Assembly: GCA_024231975.1 (NCBI GenBank)
Contig: JAAEQB010000076.1
Location: 59,169 to 123,168, forward strand
DNA: 64,000 nt
Origin: Allobosea sp.
Lineage (GTDB): Bacteria > Pseudomonadota > Alphaproteobacteria > Rhizobiales > Beijerinckiaceae
Reading direction: 5' to 3'
This document shows positions 40,210 through 49,068 of the stretch, piece after piece. The notes beneath the pieces were generated by a model. The model was not told where the DNA came from. It saw only the letters and a program-made list of their open reading frames with translations, and ran no database searches. The position numbers were made by a program, and so were the translations under genes. How positions within the stretch are numbered: position 1 is the stretch's first letter; every line of letters begins with the position of its first letter.

Positions 40210-42629
40210 AGTTCACCCTCTCCTGGCTCAAAGAGCATCTCGACACCACCGACACGCTCGACACCATCACCGAGACGCTGACCCGCGTCGGTCTCGAGGT
40301 TGAAGGCGTCGAGGACAAGGCCAAGGCGCTCAGCGCCTTCACCATCGCCTATGTCATCGAGGCGAAGCAGCATCCGAACGCCGATCGCCTGCGCGTCTGC
40401 ATGGTCGATACCGGCTCGGGCGAGCCGGTCCAGGTCGTCTGCGGCGCGCCCAATGCCCGCACCGGCATGAAGAGCGTGTTCTCACCGCCCGGCACCTACA
40501 TCCCCGGCAAGGACATCACGCTCGGCAAGGGCGTGATCCGCGGCGTCGAGTCGAACGGCATGCTCTGCTCGGCCGCCGAACTGCAGATCTCCGAGGATCA
40601 TGACGGCATCCTTGACCTGCCCGAGGATGCGCCAGTCGGCCAGCCCTATGCGACCTATGCCGGCCTCGATGATGCGGTGATCGAGATCGCGGTGACGCCG
40701 AACCGAGCCGATGCGCTCGGCGTCGCCGGCATCGCCCGCGACCTCGCCGCCGCCGGTCTCGGCACGATCAAGACCCCGCCGGTCCAGCCGGTCCGTGGCG
40801 CCTTCCCGTGCCCGGTCGACCTCAAGCTCGATTTCGCTGAGGAAGACCGCAATCTCTGCCCGGTCTTCGCGCTCAGGCTGGTGCGTGGCGTCAAGAACGG
40901 CCCGTCGCCGGAATGGCTGCAGGCGCGGCTGCGCGCCATCGGCCTGCGGCCCATCAACGCGCTGGTCGACATCACCAATTTCATGACCTTCGACCGCAAC
41001 CGGCCGCTGCACGTCTTCGACGCGGCCAAGGTCAAGGGCGATCTCGTCGTGCGTCGCGCCCGGGATGGCGAGGAGGTGCTGGCGCTCGACGGCCGGACTT
41101 ATGCTCTGACCTCCGACATGGTCGCGATCTGCGACGACAATGGCGTCGAGTCGATTGCCGGCGTGATGGGCGGCGAGCATTCCGGCTGCGACGAGACCAC
41201 TACCGACGTGCTGATCGAGAGCGCGGTCTGGAACACGCTCAACATCGCCCGCACCGGCCGTGCGCTCGGCATCAATTCCGATGCCCGCTACCGCAACGAG
41301 CGCGGCATCGATCCGGACTTCACCCTTCCCGGCCTCGACATGGCGACGCAGATGGTCATCTCGCTCTGCGGCGGCGAGCCCTCCGAGGTCGTCTTCGCCG
41401 GCGAGTTGCCCGACAGCCCGCGCGCCATCGACTTCCCCTGGTCCGAGGTCAAGCGCCTGACCGGGCTCGACCTGCCTCAGGTCGAGATGAAGCTGGCGCT
41501 GACCTCGCTCGGCTTCCACGTCTCCGGCGCCGGTGATCGCGTCAAGGTCGCGCCGCCGTCCTGGCGCGCCGATGTCGAGGGCAAGGCCGATCTGGTCGAG
41601 GAGATCCTGCGCATCGCCGGGCTCGACCGCGTCGCTCCGGCGCCGCTGCTGCGCATCAAGGGCGAGGTGATCAAGCCGGTGCTGACCGTGCTGCAGAAGC
41701 GCACGCGCGCAGCCAAGCGCCTGCTCGCCAGCCGCGGCCTGGTCGAGGCGGTGACCTGGTCGTTCATCTCACACAGTGCGGCCAAGCTCTTCGGCGGCGG
41801 CTCGCGCAAGCTCGTGCTCGCCAACCCGATCGCGGCCGATCTCTCCGACATGCGGCCGTCCTTGCTGCCGGGGTTGATCCGCGCCGCGCAGGCCAATGCC
41901 GATCGCGGCTTCGGTGACGTCGCGCTGTTCGAGGTTGGCCAGGTCTTCCAGAGCGACGAGCCGGAAGGCCAGCTCATCGCCGCCGCCGGCCTGCGCCGCG
42001 GCACGGCTAAGCTTGAAGGCGCCGGCCGTCATTGGGACGGCGCAGCCAAGAGCGTCGACGCCTTCGACGCCAAGGCCGATGTGCTCGGCCTGCTCTCCGG
42101 CCTCGGCGTTCCGGTCGGCGGCCTGCAGATCGTCGCCGGCGGTCCGGCCTGGGCCCATCCCGGCCGCTCGGCAACGCTGCAGTTCGGCCCCAAGGGCGTG
42201 ATCGGCGCCTTCGGTGAAGTGCATCCGCGCGTGCTGAAAGCGCTCGACGTCAAGGGTCCGCTGGTCGCCTTCGAGATCCATCTCGATGCGCTGCCGCTGC
42301 CGAAGTACAAGCCGACCAAGGTCAAGCCGAAGCTGGCGCTCTCCGACTTCCAGCCGGTGACGCGCGACTTCGCCTTCATCGTCGACAAGGCGGTGGCGGC
42401 TGGCGAGATGGCCAAGAGCGCCCAGAATGCTGACCGGGCGCTGGTGTCCGATGTCGGTGTCTTCGATCTCTACGAGGGCACGGGCGTCGAGCCGGGCAAG
42501 AAGTCGGTGGCGCTGGCGGTGACCCTGCAACCGACGCAGAAGACGCTGACCGACACCGAGATCGAAGCCGTCGCGGCCAAGATCGTCGCTGAGATGGTCA
42601 AGCGCTACGGCGCCGTGCTGCGCGGATAA
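40206..42629 (+). CDS. pheT: Phenylalanine--tRNA ligase beta subunit
   Basis: 807 residues, full length. Domains in order: the tRNA-binding (EMAP-like) domain around residues 40-150 (FTIAYVIEAKQHPNADRLRVCMVDTG), B3/B4 editing domain (PEWLQARLRAIGLRPINALVDITNF), B5 (LTGLDLPQVEMKLALTSLGF), the pseudo-catalytic core, and the ferredoxin-like anticodon-binding C-terminus (SDFQPVTRDFAFIVDKAV). It is required for tRNA-Phe binding and for editing mischarged tyrosine. Start ATG overlaps the GT21 stop by four bases; a terminator follows. Confidence 0.97.
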   Translation: MKFTLSWLKEHLDTTDTLDTITETLTRVGLEVEGVEDKAKALSAFTIAYVIEAKQHPNADRLRVCMVDTGSGEPVQVVCGAPNARTGMKSVFSPPGTYIPGKDITLGKGVIRGVESNGMLCSAAELQISEDHDGILDLPEDAPVGQPYATYAGLDDAVIEIAVTPNRADALGVAGIARDLAAAGLGTIKTPPVQPVRGAFPCPVDLKLDFAEEDRNLCPVFALRLVRGVKNGPSPEWLQARLRAIGLRPINALVDITNFMTFDRNRPLHVFDAAKVKGDLVVRRARDGEEVLALDGRTYALTSDMVAICDDNGVESIAGVMGGEHSGCDETTTDVLIESAVWNTLNIARTGRALGINSDARYRNERGIDPDFTLPGLDMATQMVISLCGGEPSEVVFAGELPDSPRAIDFPWSEVKRLTGLDLPQVEMKLALTSLGFHVSGAGDRVKVAPPSWRADVEGKADLVEEILRIAGLDRVAPAPLLRIKGEVIKPVLTVLQKRTRAAKRLLASRGLVEAVTWSFISHSAAKLFGGGSRKLVLANPIAADLSDMRPSLLPGLIRAAQANADRGFGDVALFEVGQVFQSDEPEGQLIAAAGLRRGTAKLEGAGRHWDGAAKSVDAFDAKADVLGLLSGLGVPVGGLQIVAGGPAWAHPGRSATLQFGPKGVIGAFGEVHPRVLKALDVKGPLVAFEIHLDALPLPKYKPTKVKPKLALSDFQPVTRDFAFIVDKAVAAGEMAKSAQNADRALVSDVGVFDLYEGTGVEPGKKSVALAVTLQPTQKTLTDTEIEAVAAKIVAEMVKRYGAVLRG

Positions 42630-42670
42630 GGAACGTCATGGTCGGCCTTGAGCCGACCATCTCGGACGGG

Positions 42671-42698
42671 AAAGGGCGCCATCTGGCGCCTTTTTTGT
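42671..42698 (+). terminator. Terminator after pheT
   Basis: GGCGCC (42675-42680) pairs with GGCGCC (42685-42690) around ATCT, flanked by AAAG and TTTTTTGTT. It lies 42 bases after the pheT stop; a GGTCGGC/GCCGACC palindrome (about 42646-42662) precedes it. Confidence 0.85.
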
Positions 42699-42704
42699 TA
42701 TGAG

Positions 42705-42738
42705 ATTCTCGGGTCTACGCTTCGTTTCGGCCGAGAAT
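42705..42738. repeat. ATTCTCGGG-type extragenic palindrome
   Basis: ATTCTCGGG (42705-42713) with GCCGAGAAT (42730-42738), one mismatch. Together with its flanks (GAGATTCTCGGGTCTRCGCT) it is nearly identical to 3707-3746 downstream of glyS. Confidence 0.75.
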
Positions 42739-42855
42739 GACGCCTGGGGCAGCCCGCGTCGCTCCTGTTATTGACCAGAATTATGAAATAATCGGCGCAA
42801 GAAATCGGTTGAAAATACGGGTATCGGCTCTGATTGTTGCAATCTGAGAGGCCTG

Positions 42856-43758
42856 ATGTCGCTGACCGAGCTCCCCGTCGCGGACGATCTGTTTCCCGGC
42901 TTCCGGCTGCTCGATGTCACGACGACGGGTGTGCGCATCCGCGTCCGCACCGGCGGGGAGGGGCCGCCGCTGCTCCTGCTCCACGGCTATCCCCAGACCC
43001 ACATCATGTGGCGGCGCGTCGCGCCGGCGCTCGCGCAGCGCTTCACTTTGGTCTGCCCGGACCTGCGCGGCTACGGCGATTCGCAGAAGCCGCCGAGCGC
43101 GGCCGATCATGCACCCTACTCCAAGCGCGCGATGGCGCAGGACATGGCCGAGGTCATGACCGCGCTCGGCCATGAGCGCTTCTGCGTCGGTTCGCATGAT
43201 CGCGGCGCCCGCGTCGGCCACCGGCTGGCGCTCGACCATGGCGAGCGGGTACTCAAGCTCGCGACACTCGACATCGCGCCGACGCGCGAGATGTATCGCG
43301 ATACCAGCGACGCCTTCGCCCGCGCCTATTGGCACTGGTTCTTCCTGATCCAGGCCGCGCCGATGCCGGAGCGCATGATCGGCGCCGATCCGGAGTTCTA
43401 TTGGACCAGCCGGCGCGCCTCGGACATGAAGCTGTTCGAGCCGGCGGCGCTCAACGAATATCTCCGCTGCTTCCGCGATCCGGCGATGATCCACGCCAGC
43501 TGCGAGGATTATCGCGCTGCCGCGACGATCGACATCGCCCATGACGATGGCGATGGCGGCAGGACGATCGCCTGCCCGCTGCTGGCGCTGTGGGGTGATC
43601 GCGGCGCTGTGGGAAAATGCTTCGATGTGCTGGCGCTCTGGCGCGAGCGCGCGGAAAACGTCCAAGGCCGGGCCCTGCCGGGCGGGCATTATCTGGCGGA
43701 GGAGATCCCCGATCTCGTCGTCGCCGAATTCTCGGCCTTCTTCGGAGAGAACACATGA
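42856..43758 (+). CDS. Fluoroacetate-dehalogenase-like alpha/beta hydrolase
   Basis: 300 residues. It follows the haloacetate dehalogenase (DehH1/FAcD) template: LLLLHGYPQTHIMWRRVAP, the nucleophile in HDRGARVGHRLALDH (Asp115 with Arg116 and Arg119 for the carboxylate), Asp139 in LDIAPT, YWHWFF with His160 and Trp161 (the halide pocket), Tyr219 in EDYRA and His278 in PGGHYL. All the FAcD active-site residues I know have counterparts, so defluorination or dehalogenation of a 2-haloacid is plausible. The TGA overlaps the ATG of a D-malate dehydrogenase-like gene. Confidence 0.85.
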   Translation: MSLTELPVADDLFPGFRLLDVTTTGVRIRVRTGGEGPPLLLLHGYPQTHIMWRRVAPALAQRFTLVCPDLRGYGDSQKPPSAADHAPYSKRAMAQDMAEVMTALGHERFCVGSHDRGARVGHRLALDHGERVLKLATLDIAPTREMYRDTSDAFARAYWHWFFLIQAAPMPERMIGADPEFYWTSRRASDMKLFEPAALNEYLRCFRDPAMIHASCEDYRAAATIDIAHDDGDGGRTIACPLLALWGDRGAVGKCFDVLALWRERAENVQGRALPGGHYLAEEIPDLVVAEFSAFFGENT

Positions 43759-44834
43759 GCCGCACCAATCGCGTCTACCGCATCGCCGCCATTGCCGGCG
43801 ACGGCATCGGCAAGGAGGTCATGCCCGAGGGCCTGCGCGTGCTCGAGGCGGCCGCGAAGAAGTATGGTTTCGAGCTCCAGCTCGACGAGTTCGATTTCTC
43901 CTCCTGCGACTACTACGCCAAACACGGCAAGATGCTGCCGGACGACTGGAAGGAGAAGATCGGCGGCCATGACGCGATCTTCTTCGGCGCTGTCGGCATG
44001 CCCGCCCAGGTGCCGGACCATATCTCGCTCTGGGGTTCGCTGCTGCTGTTCCGCCGCGAGTTCGATCAGTACGTCAACCTGCGCCCGGTGCGGCTGATGC
44101 CGGGCGTTCCCGGCCCGCTGGTCGGCCGCAAGCCCGGCGATATCGACTTCTTCGTCGTGCGCGAGAACACCGAGGGCGAGTACTCCTCGGTCGGCGGGCG
44201 CATGTATGGCGGCACCGAGCGCGAGATCGTCATCCAGGAGACGGTGATGAGCCGGGTCGGCGTCGACCGCGTGCTCAAATACGCCTTCGAGCTGGCCCAG
44301 CGCCGGCCGCGCAAGAAGCTGACCTCCGCGACCAAGTCGAACGGCATCTCGATCACCATGCCGTATTGGGACGAGCGGGTGAAGGAGATGGCGAAGAACT
44401 ATCCCGACGTCGTGGTCGACCAGTACCATATCGACATCCTGACCGCGCATTTCGTGCTCAACCCCGACCGCTTCGACGTGGTCGTCGCCTCCAACCTGTT
44501 CGGCGACATCCTCTCCGACCTCGGCCCGGCCTGCACCGGCACGATCGGCATCGCGCCATCCGGCAACATCAACCCGACCGGAGAGTTCCCGTCCTTGTTC
44601 GAGCCGGTGCATGGCTCGGCGCCTGATATCGCCGGGCAGGGCATCGCCAATCCCGTCGGCCAGATCTGGTCGGGCGCGATGATGCTCGACCATCTCGGTG
44701 AGCACGAGGCGGCCAAGGCGATCGAGGCAGCGATCGAGCGTGCGCTCGGCGATGCCCGCACCCGCACGCGCGATCTCGGCGGTAGCCTGAATACTGAGGC
44801 TGCCGGCAAGGCGATCGAGCAGGCGCTGGCTTGA
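43755..44834 (+). CDS. D-malate/tartrate dehydrogenase (decarboxylating)
   Basis: 359 residues of the isocitrate/isopropylmalate dehydrogenase family. AAIAGDGIGKEVMPEGLRVL is the N-terminal nucleotide/Mg site; SLLLFRREFDQYVNLRPVRL, FFVVRENTEGEYSSVGGRMY (ENTEGEY) and DRFDVVVASNLFGDILSDL with LFEPVHGSAPDIAGQGIANP identify the TTC/DmlA subgroup, which oxidises D-malate to pyruvate and CO2 and can act on tartrate. NAD dependence is usual. It is translationally coupled (ATGA) to the dehalogenase-like gene upstream, which suggests they share a substrate chain. Confidence 0.9.
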   Translation: MSRTNRVYRIAAIAGDGIGKEVMPEGLRVLEAAAKKYGFELQLDEFDFSSCDYYAKHGKMLPDDWKEKIGGHDAIFFGAVGMPAQVPDHISLWGSLLLFRREFDQYVNLRPVRLMPGVPGPLVGRKPGDIDFFVVRENTEGEYSSVGGRMYGGTEREIVIQETVMSRVGVDRVLKYAFELAQRRPRKKLTSATKSNGISITMPYWDERVKEMAKNYPDVVVDQYHIDILTAHFVLNPDRFDVVVASNLFGDILSDLGPACTGTIGIAPSGNINPTGEFPSLFEPVHGSAPDIAGQGIANPVGQIWSGAMMLDHLGEHEAAKAIEAAIERALGDARTRTRDLGGSLNTEAAGKAIEQALA

Positions 44835-44906
44835 CGACAACGTCGGCGCTGACCACAAGCAGTGATCGGCGCCGAAAAGACGTAAGACTAAAGGAGGAGG
44901 AACAAG

Positions 44907-45611
44907 GTGCCCGATCTGACGTTTTCGCTGCTCGACGCTGCGCTCTGGGGCAAGCTCTTCGAGATCATCGCGCTCAACATCGTGCTGTCTGGTGACAATG
45001 CGGTGGTGATCGCGCTCGCCTGCCGGGCGCTCGCGCCCGAGCAGCGCGCCAAGGGCATCGCGCTCGGCGCCGGCGTCGCCGTGCTGCTGCGCGTCGTCTT
45101 CACCGTGCTGATCGCCTCCCTCCTCAACATGCCGTTCCTGCACATTGTCGGCGCGCTGCTCCTCGTCTGGATCGCGGTTAAGCTGATCATCGAGGATGGC
45201 GAGAGCGACGAGAACGCTGTCGCCGCCAGCAGCAAGCTCTGGAAGGCGGTGCAGACCGTCGCCATCGCCGACATCGTCATGAGCCTCGACAACGTGCTCG
45301 CCATCGCCGCCGTCGCCAAGGATTCGATCCCGCTGCTGGTCGGCGGCCTGATCATCTCGATCCCGCTGATCGTGCTCGGCGCCTCGCTGATCACCTCGCT
45401 GCTGACACGCTTCCCGATCCTGGTCTGGGCCGGCGCCGGCCTGCTCGGCTGGGTCGCGGGCGAGATGTTCGAGAGCGACCCGTGGCTGATCGGCAAGCTC
45501 GGCGAGACGCTGGCCCACCAGCTCGAATACCCCGCCGCCATCTTTGGGGCCCTGCTCGTGCTCGGCCTCGGCTATTTCCTCAAGCAACGCCGGCCAGATC
45601 CGGCCCTCTAA
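44907..45611 (+). CDS. TerC family membrane protein (copy 1)
   Basis: 234 residues from a GTG with AAGGAGGAGGAAC upstream, a very strong ribosome site. About seven helices with the TerC hallmarks IALNIVLSGDNAVVIALA and IADIVMSLDNVLAIAA, two acidic intramembrane repeats that bind metal in Mn exporters of the family (YjbE/YkoY/Alx), then RFPILVWAGAGLLGWVAGEM. Metal (probably Mn2+) efflux, possibly loading secreted enzymes, is inferred from the family. A paralogue follows 19 bases downstream. Confidence 0.9.
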   Translation: MPDLTFSLLDAALWGKLFEIIALNIVLSGDNAVVIALACRALAPEQRAKGIALGAGVAVLLRVVFTVLIASLLNMPFLHIVGALLLVWIAVKLIIEDGESDENAVAASSKLWKAVQTVAIADIVMSLDNVLAIAAVAKDSIPLLVGGLIISIPLIVLGASLITSLLTRFPILVWAGAGLLGWVAGEMFESDPWLIGKLGETLAHQLEYPAAIFGALLVLGLGYFLKQRRPDPAL

Positions 45612-45630
45612 GACAGGGACTGACCGACCT

Positions 45631-46374
45631 ATGGATTTCGCATCTCCCACCTTCTGGACGTCGTTGCTCCAGATCATCTGGATCGACCTTCTGCTCTCGG
45701 GCGACAACGCGATCGTCATCGCTCTCGCGGTGCGCTCGCTGCCGGAGAAGCAGCGCAAGATCGGCATTCTGCTCGGGGCCGGCGCAGCCGTCGGCCTACG
45801 TATCCTCTTCGCGGTGGTCGTCACCTACCTGCTGGCCGTCCCCTTCCTGAAGGTCGTCGGCGCGCTCCTGCTGTTCTGGATCGCGATCAAGCTGGCCAAG
45901 GGCGAGGAGGAGGCGCATGGCGACATCGCGGCATCGGACAATCTCTGGAAGGCGGTCCGCACCATCGCCATCGCCGATGCGGTCATGAGCCTCGACAATG
46001 TGCTCGCCATCGCCGCGGCCGCCCGCGGCCATTTCGAGCTATTCATCTTCGGCCTGCTGCTGACCATCCCGCTGATCGTCTACGGCGCCCGCCTGCTCTC
46101 CACGGTTCTCGAGCGCTTCCCGATCCTGATCTGGCTCGGCGCTGCGCTGCTCGGCTGGATCGCCGGCGAGATGCTGCTTGGTGACCTGGCCGTGCTGCAG
46201 TGGCTGCAGGCGAACATGCCGAACTGGGTCGTCAGCGTGCCGGTCTCCGACACCAACCCGATCGGCCTCCTGCCCGCCAAGGTGCCGTTCTATTCGGCGG
46301 CGGTGCTCGGTGCGCTGGTCGTCGTCGTCGCCGGCTATCTCCTGAAGAAGAAGCCGGTCGACCAGCCGGGCTGA
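45631..46374 (+). CDS. TerC family membrane protein (copy 2)
   Basis: 247 residues with the same repeats as its neighbour: IWIDLLLSGDNAIVIALAVRSLP and IADAVMSLDNVLAIAAAARG, RFPILIWLGAALLGWIAGEML. Between the last two helices it has an extra polar segment of about 40 residues (LQANMPNWVVSVPVSDTNPI) absent from copy 1, and a Lys-rich tail KKKPVDQPG. The two are a tandem duplication that has diverged; heteromer formation is possible. The terminator follows inside the convergent gene. Confidence 0.9.
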   Translation: MDFASPTFWTSLLQIIWIDLLLSGDNAIVIALAVRSLPEKQRKIGILLGAGAAVGLRILFAVVVTYLLAVPFLKVVGALLLFWIAIKLAKGEEEAHGDIAASDNLWKAVRTIAIADAVMSLDNVLAIAAAARGHFELFIFGLLLTIPLIVYGARLLSTVLERFPILIWLGAALLGWIAGEMLLGDLAVLQWLQANMPNWVVSVPVSDTNPIGLLPAKVPFYSAAVLGALVVVVAGYLLKKKPVDQPG

Positions 46375-46378
46375 AAAA

Positions 46379-46993
46379 TCAGGCTCGATCCAGGACAATG
46401 AATGCGGCGGCCATGGTTTCATGGCCGCCGTTTTTTGTGAGCCGGGTAAAGCCGGTGGCGTGGCGGCCGTCCTGCTCGTCATCCACAGTGAAGCGATCGG
46501 CCCCGTCGAGCCGCACGGCAAAGCTCTCCGGCGCCCGTGCGAAGCCGGTGCCGAGCGCCTTCACATAGGCTTCCTTGGCGCTCCAGAGCTGGGCGAAGGC
46601 CAGAGGCCGGGCCGGGGCGGGCAGGCTCTCGAACCAGTTTCGTTCGTCGAGATGCAACGCGGCGAGTGGCGGCTCGCTCGCGAGTGCAACCTGCTCGACA
46701 TCGACGCCGACCGGCCGATGCGCCAGCGCGATCGCGACGAGGCCGGCTCTGGTCGCAAGAGAGAGGTGCAAACCCGAGCCACGCGGGCGAACGATCAACG
46801 GCCGGCCAGCCGGCTCATGCCCGATCACGACAGCATCGTCCGGCAGGCTGAACTGCCGCGCCAGCACCTTGCACGCCACGGAGCGTCGCAAGGCGGAACG
46901 CTCCGGCAGGTTCGCAGGGGCTGCCTGCGTCGCGATCAGCCATACGGCCGGCAGGGCAGGGGCCGTCTCGTCGATGGAGGAGAGCCAGAGCAT
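46379..46993 (-). CDS. 4'-phosphopantetheinyl transferase
   Basis: 204 residues, Sfp/EntD-like. GRPLIVRPRGSGLHLSLATRAGLVAIALA precedes the Mg-binding GVDVE, and the second signature WSAKEAYVKALGTGF is complete (Trp-x-x-Lys-Glu-Ala-x-x-Lys). It moves phosphopantetheine from CoA to carrier proteins of fatty-acid, polyketide or peptide synthases. No carrier or synthase gene is nearby. The last ~20 codons also encode, on the other strand, the terminator of the terC genes. Confidence 0.9.
   Translation of the reverse strand: MLWLSSIDETAPALPAVWLIATQAAPANLPERSALRRSVACKVLARQFSLPDDAVVIGHEPAGRPLIVRPRGSGLHLSLATRAGLVAIALAHRPVGVDVEQVALASEPPLAALHLDERNWFESLPAPARPLAFAQLWSAKEAYVKALGTGFARAPESFAVRLDGADRFTVDDEQDGRHATGFTRLTKNGGHETMAAAFIVLDRA
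46405..46436 (+). terminator. terC terminator inside the phosphopantetheinyl transferase gene
   Basis: CGGCGGCCAT (46405-46414) pairs with ATGGCCGCCG (46421-46430) around GGTTTC, followed by TTTTTT on the plus strand, 30 bases after the second terC stop. The same bases encode NGGHETMAA near the C-terminus of the convergent gene. Confidence 0.88.
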
Positions 46994-47246
46994 GGGCGGG
47001 TTCTAGCGCGGCGGCCGCCGCTTGTCCCACTGCCGATGGCCTTTCACCGGCTCGCATCGGCCAGAGACCTGTGAAGTTGACGTAACTGTAATGCACTGCA
47101 CGAAAACGTCTCAGATCCCAACAAATTCAACTCTGTATAACCTCTCTCGATCGTTGACGACGCAAGGTCAGTTATGACGAGTGGTGTCATGCGCCTTGCC
47201 GGATTGCGCAGGGATCTGTCTTGGCTAGACTATCGGGGGGATGACG

Positions 47247-47954
47247 ATGGTGGATCAGGCTATTCCCGAACGCAGACGTTATATCGGGCTGGGTGCGGCA
47301 GGCGCCGCGATCGGGCTCATCGTTGGCATCGTCGCGCGCCCGACCTTCATGGGCATCAAGATCCCCCTCTCGGTCGTCACCAGCCAGTATCCTGGGGACG
47401 CGCCGTTCAAATCGGAGCTGCTGACCCATCTCGGCCTCTATCTCGCCGCTGGAGCCGGCATCGGCCTCGTGGCGGCGTTCGCCCTGATCTCGATGTCGCA
47501 GGGCACGACCGCGGCTCCGGCCCGGGTTGAGGCCTTCGACAGCAAGAAATGGCAGACCCTGGTCGAGATCGACCCGGACATCGCCGCGCAGGTGAAGCGG
47601 ATCGCCCCGTTCGGCCAGGCTTATGTCGACGAGCTCGCGGAGAAATACCTGTCGATCGGCGACAAGGCCTATCTCGGCCAGATCGCGGACGCTGTCGCTG
47701 GACGGGCGGAGGCTGCGCTCGCCGAGCAGAAGGCGGTCGAGGCGAGCCCGGTCAAAGACCATATGGGCTACCGATATCACTACGACGCCGACAATCGCTT
47801 CTGGGGCAAGATCAAAGCCGGCTCCGGCGATTTCCGGGTCTTCATGACCGAGGGCATGTTCCGGACGGCCGTCACCAACTATCTCACGCGCGGCGCGCCG
47901 CCGATCGAGGCGAGTGCCCTGGCTCAGGCCGAGCCGGCCGCCCCCGCGGCATAG
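47247..47954 (+). CDS. Uncharacterised two-helix membrane protein
   Basis: 235 residues; I do not recognise the family. Two hydrophobic segments, YIGLGAAGAAIGLIVGIVA and LGLYLAAGAGIGLVAAFALI, enclose a loop of about 40 residues (PTFMGIKIPLSVVTSQYPGDAPF). The C-terminal ~140 residues look soluble: WQTLVEIDPDIAAQVKRIAPFGQAY, then GYRYHYDADNRFWGKIKAGSGDFRVF. A run of G lies directly before an ATG at 47241; the ATG at 47247 has better spacing to it. Forty bases downstream begins the first of two cysteine-module proteins, preceded by a similar G run, so the three may form one unit. Confidence 0.6.
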   Translation: MVDQAIPERRRYIGLGAAGAAIGLIVGIVARPTFMGIKIPLSVVTSQYPGDAPFKSELLTHLGLYLAAGAGIGLVAAFALISMSQGTTAAPARVEAFDSKKWQTLVEIDPDIAAQVKRIAPFGQAYVDELAEKYLSIGDKAYLGQIADAVAGRAEAALAEQKAVEASPVKDHMGYRYHYDADNRFWGKIKAGSGDFRVFMTEGMFRTAVTNYLTRGAPPIEASALAQAEPAAPAA

Positions 47955-47994
47955 CGGCGCTCGAACAGCTTTTACCGCTTCGTTCGGGGGGGAC

Positions 47995-48996
47995 ATGTCG
48001 GGTGGAGTTATCGGTCCGGGCGGCCTGCTCGCGTTCGCGGGCGGCTTGTTCGCAATCACTGTCGCATCGGCTCAGTCGCAGTCGGCCGCGGAAGGTGCCG
48101 CCTTCTGCAAGGCGAACCTCGCTGCCGCTCCTCCCGGCCTGATGCTCGGCGAGGTCGAGGCGTTCTGCACCTGCATGGGAGTGCAGGAGAGCGCCATGTT
48201 CAGGGGCGACATGACCGACGCGGCCAAGGCGTCCCTGCGGCCGCAATTGCAGCAGATGTGCGTCGCGATCGTCCGCAATCAGGCGCAGGTGCCGGGGCAG
48301 GCTGCTGTGCCTGCGACTTCCCCCTCTCCGCCCCCGGCAGAATCGGCTGAGCCGGTGGTAAGGCGGCCCGGCATGCTGCCGTTCGAGGGGACATGGCGGC
48401 TGCGCGCCGAGGAGGTCTGCGGTTCTCCCATGGGGATGACGATCACAAAAGCCGCCATCATCCAAGGCGCAACCGGAAATGCTGAGACCTCGGAAATCAT
48501 CGCGGTCAAGCGCGTCAACGAGATGTCTTATCGCCTCACCATCCGGGATCTCGACGGCCGGTCCGGCCGACGCGCCCGCAAGACTGTTTACATTGGGATA
48601 GAGAACGGCAACGCCATCACCGGAGATGGGCCCATATTCCCTGGGCACTCTGTCCAATATCTGCGCTGCCCCGATCAGGCTCCTGCTGGCGCGGTTCCAG
48701 TGAGGCCGCAGCCCAAGCCCGCCGCGCCGGCGCTGGGCGAAGCCGAATGCCGCGCTTTGCTGAAGCGGACCGGCGACGCGCTGATGCCCAGGATGCAGCA
48801 ACTCGTCCCCCTCCTGAACAACGTCTCCTCGCCGGCGCAATTCTGCAATGCCTCGCGGCAGACCGTCGCCTTTCACAACGAGGTCAAGCGGAGGATCGCC
48901 GCCTGCAGCGCCCATGGTTTCGTCAAGAAGCTGATCGGCGAATCGAACACCGCCATCAGCACCGCCCGGGCGCAGATGCGGCAGGTCGGTTGCTAG
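47995..48996 (+). CDS. Secreted cysteine-module protein A
   Basis: 333 residues, no recognised family. A signal peptide (GGLLAFAGGLFAITVASAQ) is followed by an N-module with FCKANLAAAPP, LGEVEAFCTCMGVQESAM and SLRPQLQQMC, a C-x19-C-x-C-x28-C pattern. A Pro-rich linker leads to a middle domain that starts MLPFEGTWRLRAEEVCGS and ends HSVQYLRC, possibly a small beta barrel. The C-module begins ECRALLKRTGDAL and has C-x32-C-x20-C-x28-C, with Cys as the last residue. The N- and C-modules recur in the next gene around a different middle. Probably periplasmic and disulfide bonded. Confidence 0.6.
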   Translation: MSGGVIGPGGLLAFAGGLFAITVASAQSQSAAEGAAFCKANLAAAPPGLMLGEVEAFCTCMGVQESAMFRGDMTDAAKASLRPQLQQMCVAIVRNQAQVPGQAAVPATSPSPPPAESAEPVVRRPGMLPFEGTWRLRAEEVCGSPMGMTITKAAIIQGATGNAETSEIIAVKRVNEMSYRLTIRDLDGRSGRRARKTVYIGIENGNAITGDGPIFPGHSVQYLRCPDQAPAGAVPVRPQPKPAAPALGEAECRALLKRTGDALMPRMQQLVPLLNNVSSPAQFCNASRQTVAFHNEVKRRIAACSAHGFVKKLIGESNTAISTARAQMRQVGC

Positions 48997-49068
48997 AATT
49001 GTCTGTGATGTGCGGAGCGGAGATCGGGCGAGGCCCGGCACCGCGCCGTCTTGGATCGGGGGATGTCC

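Noticed and set aside
44835..44906. yybP-ykoY manganese riboswitch before terC
   Set aside because: Only 72 bases of leader and none of the conserved loop sequences can be placed.
43689..45824. Minus-strand open frame of about 700 codons
   Set aside because: Spans three well-supported plus-strand genes and their intergenic gaps; Asp/Gln/Arg-rich composition typical of antisense reading in high-GC DNA.
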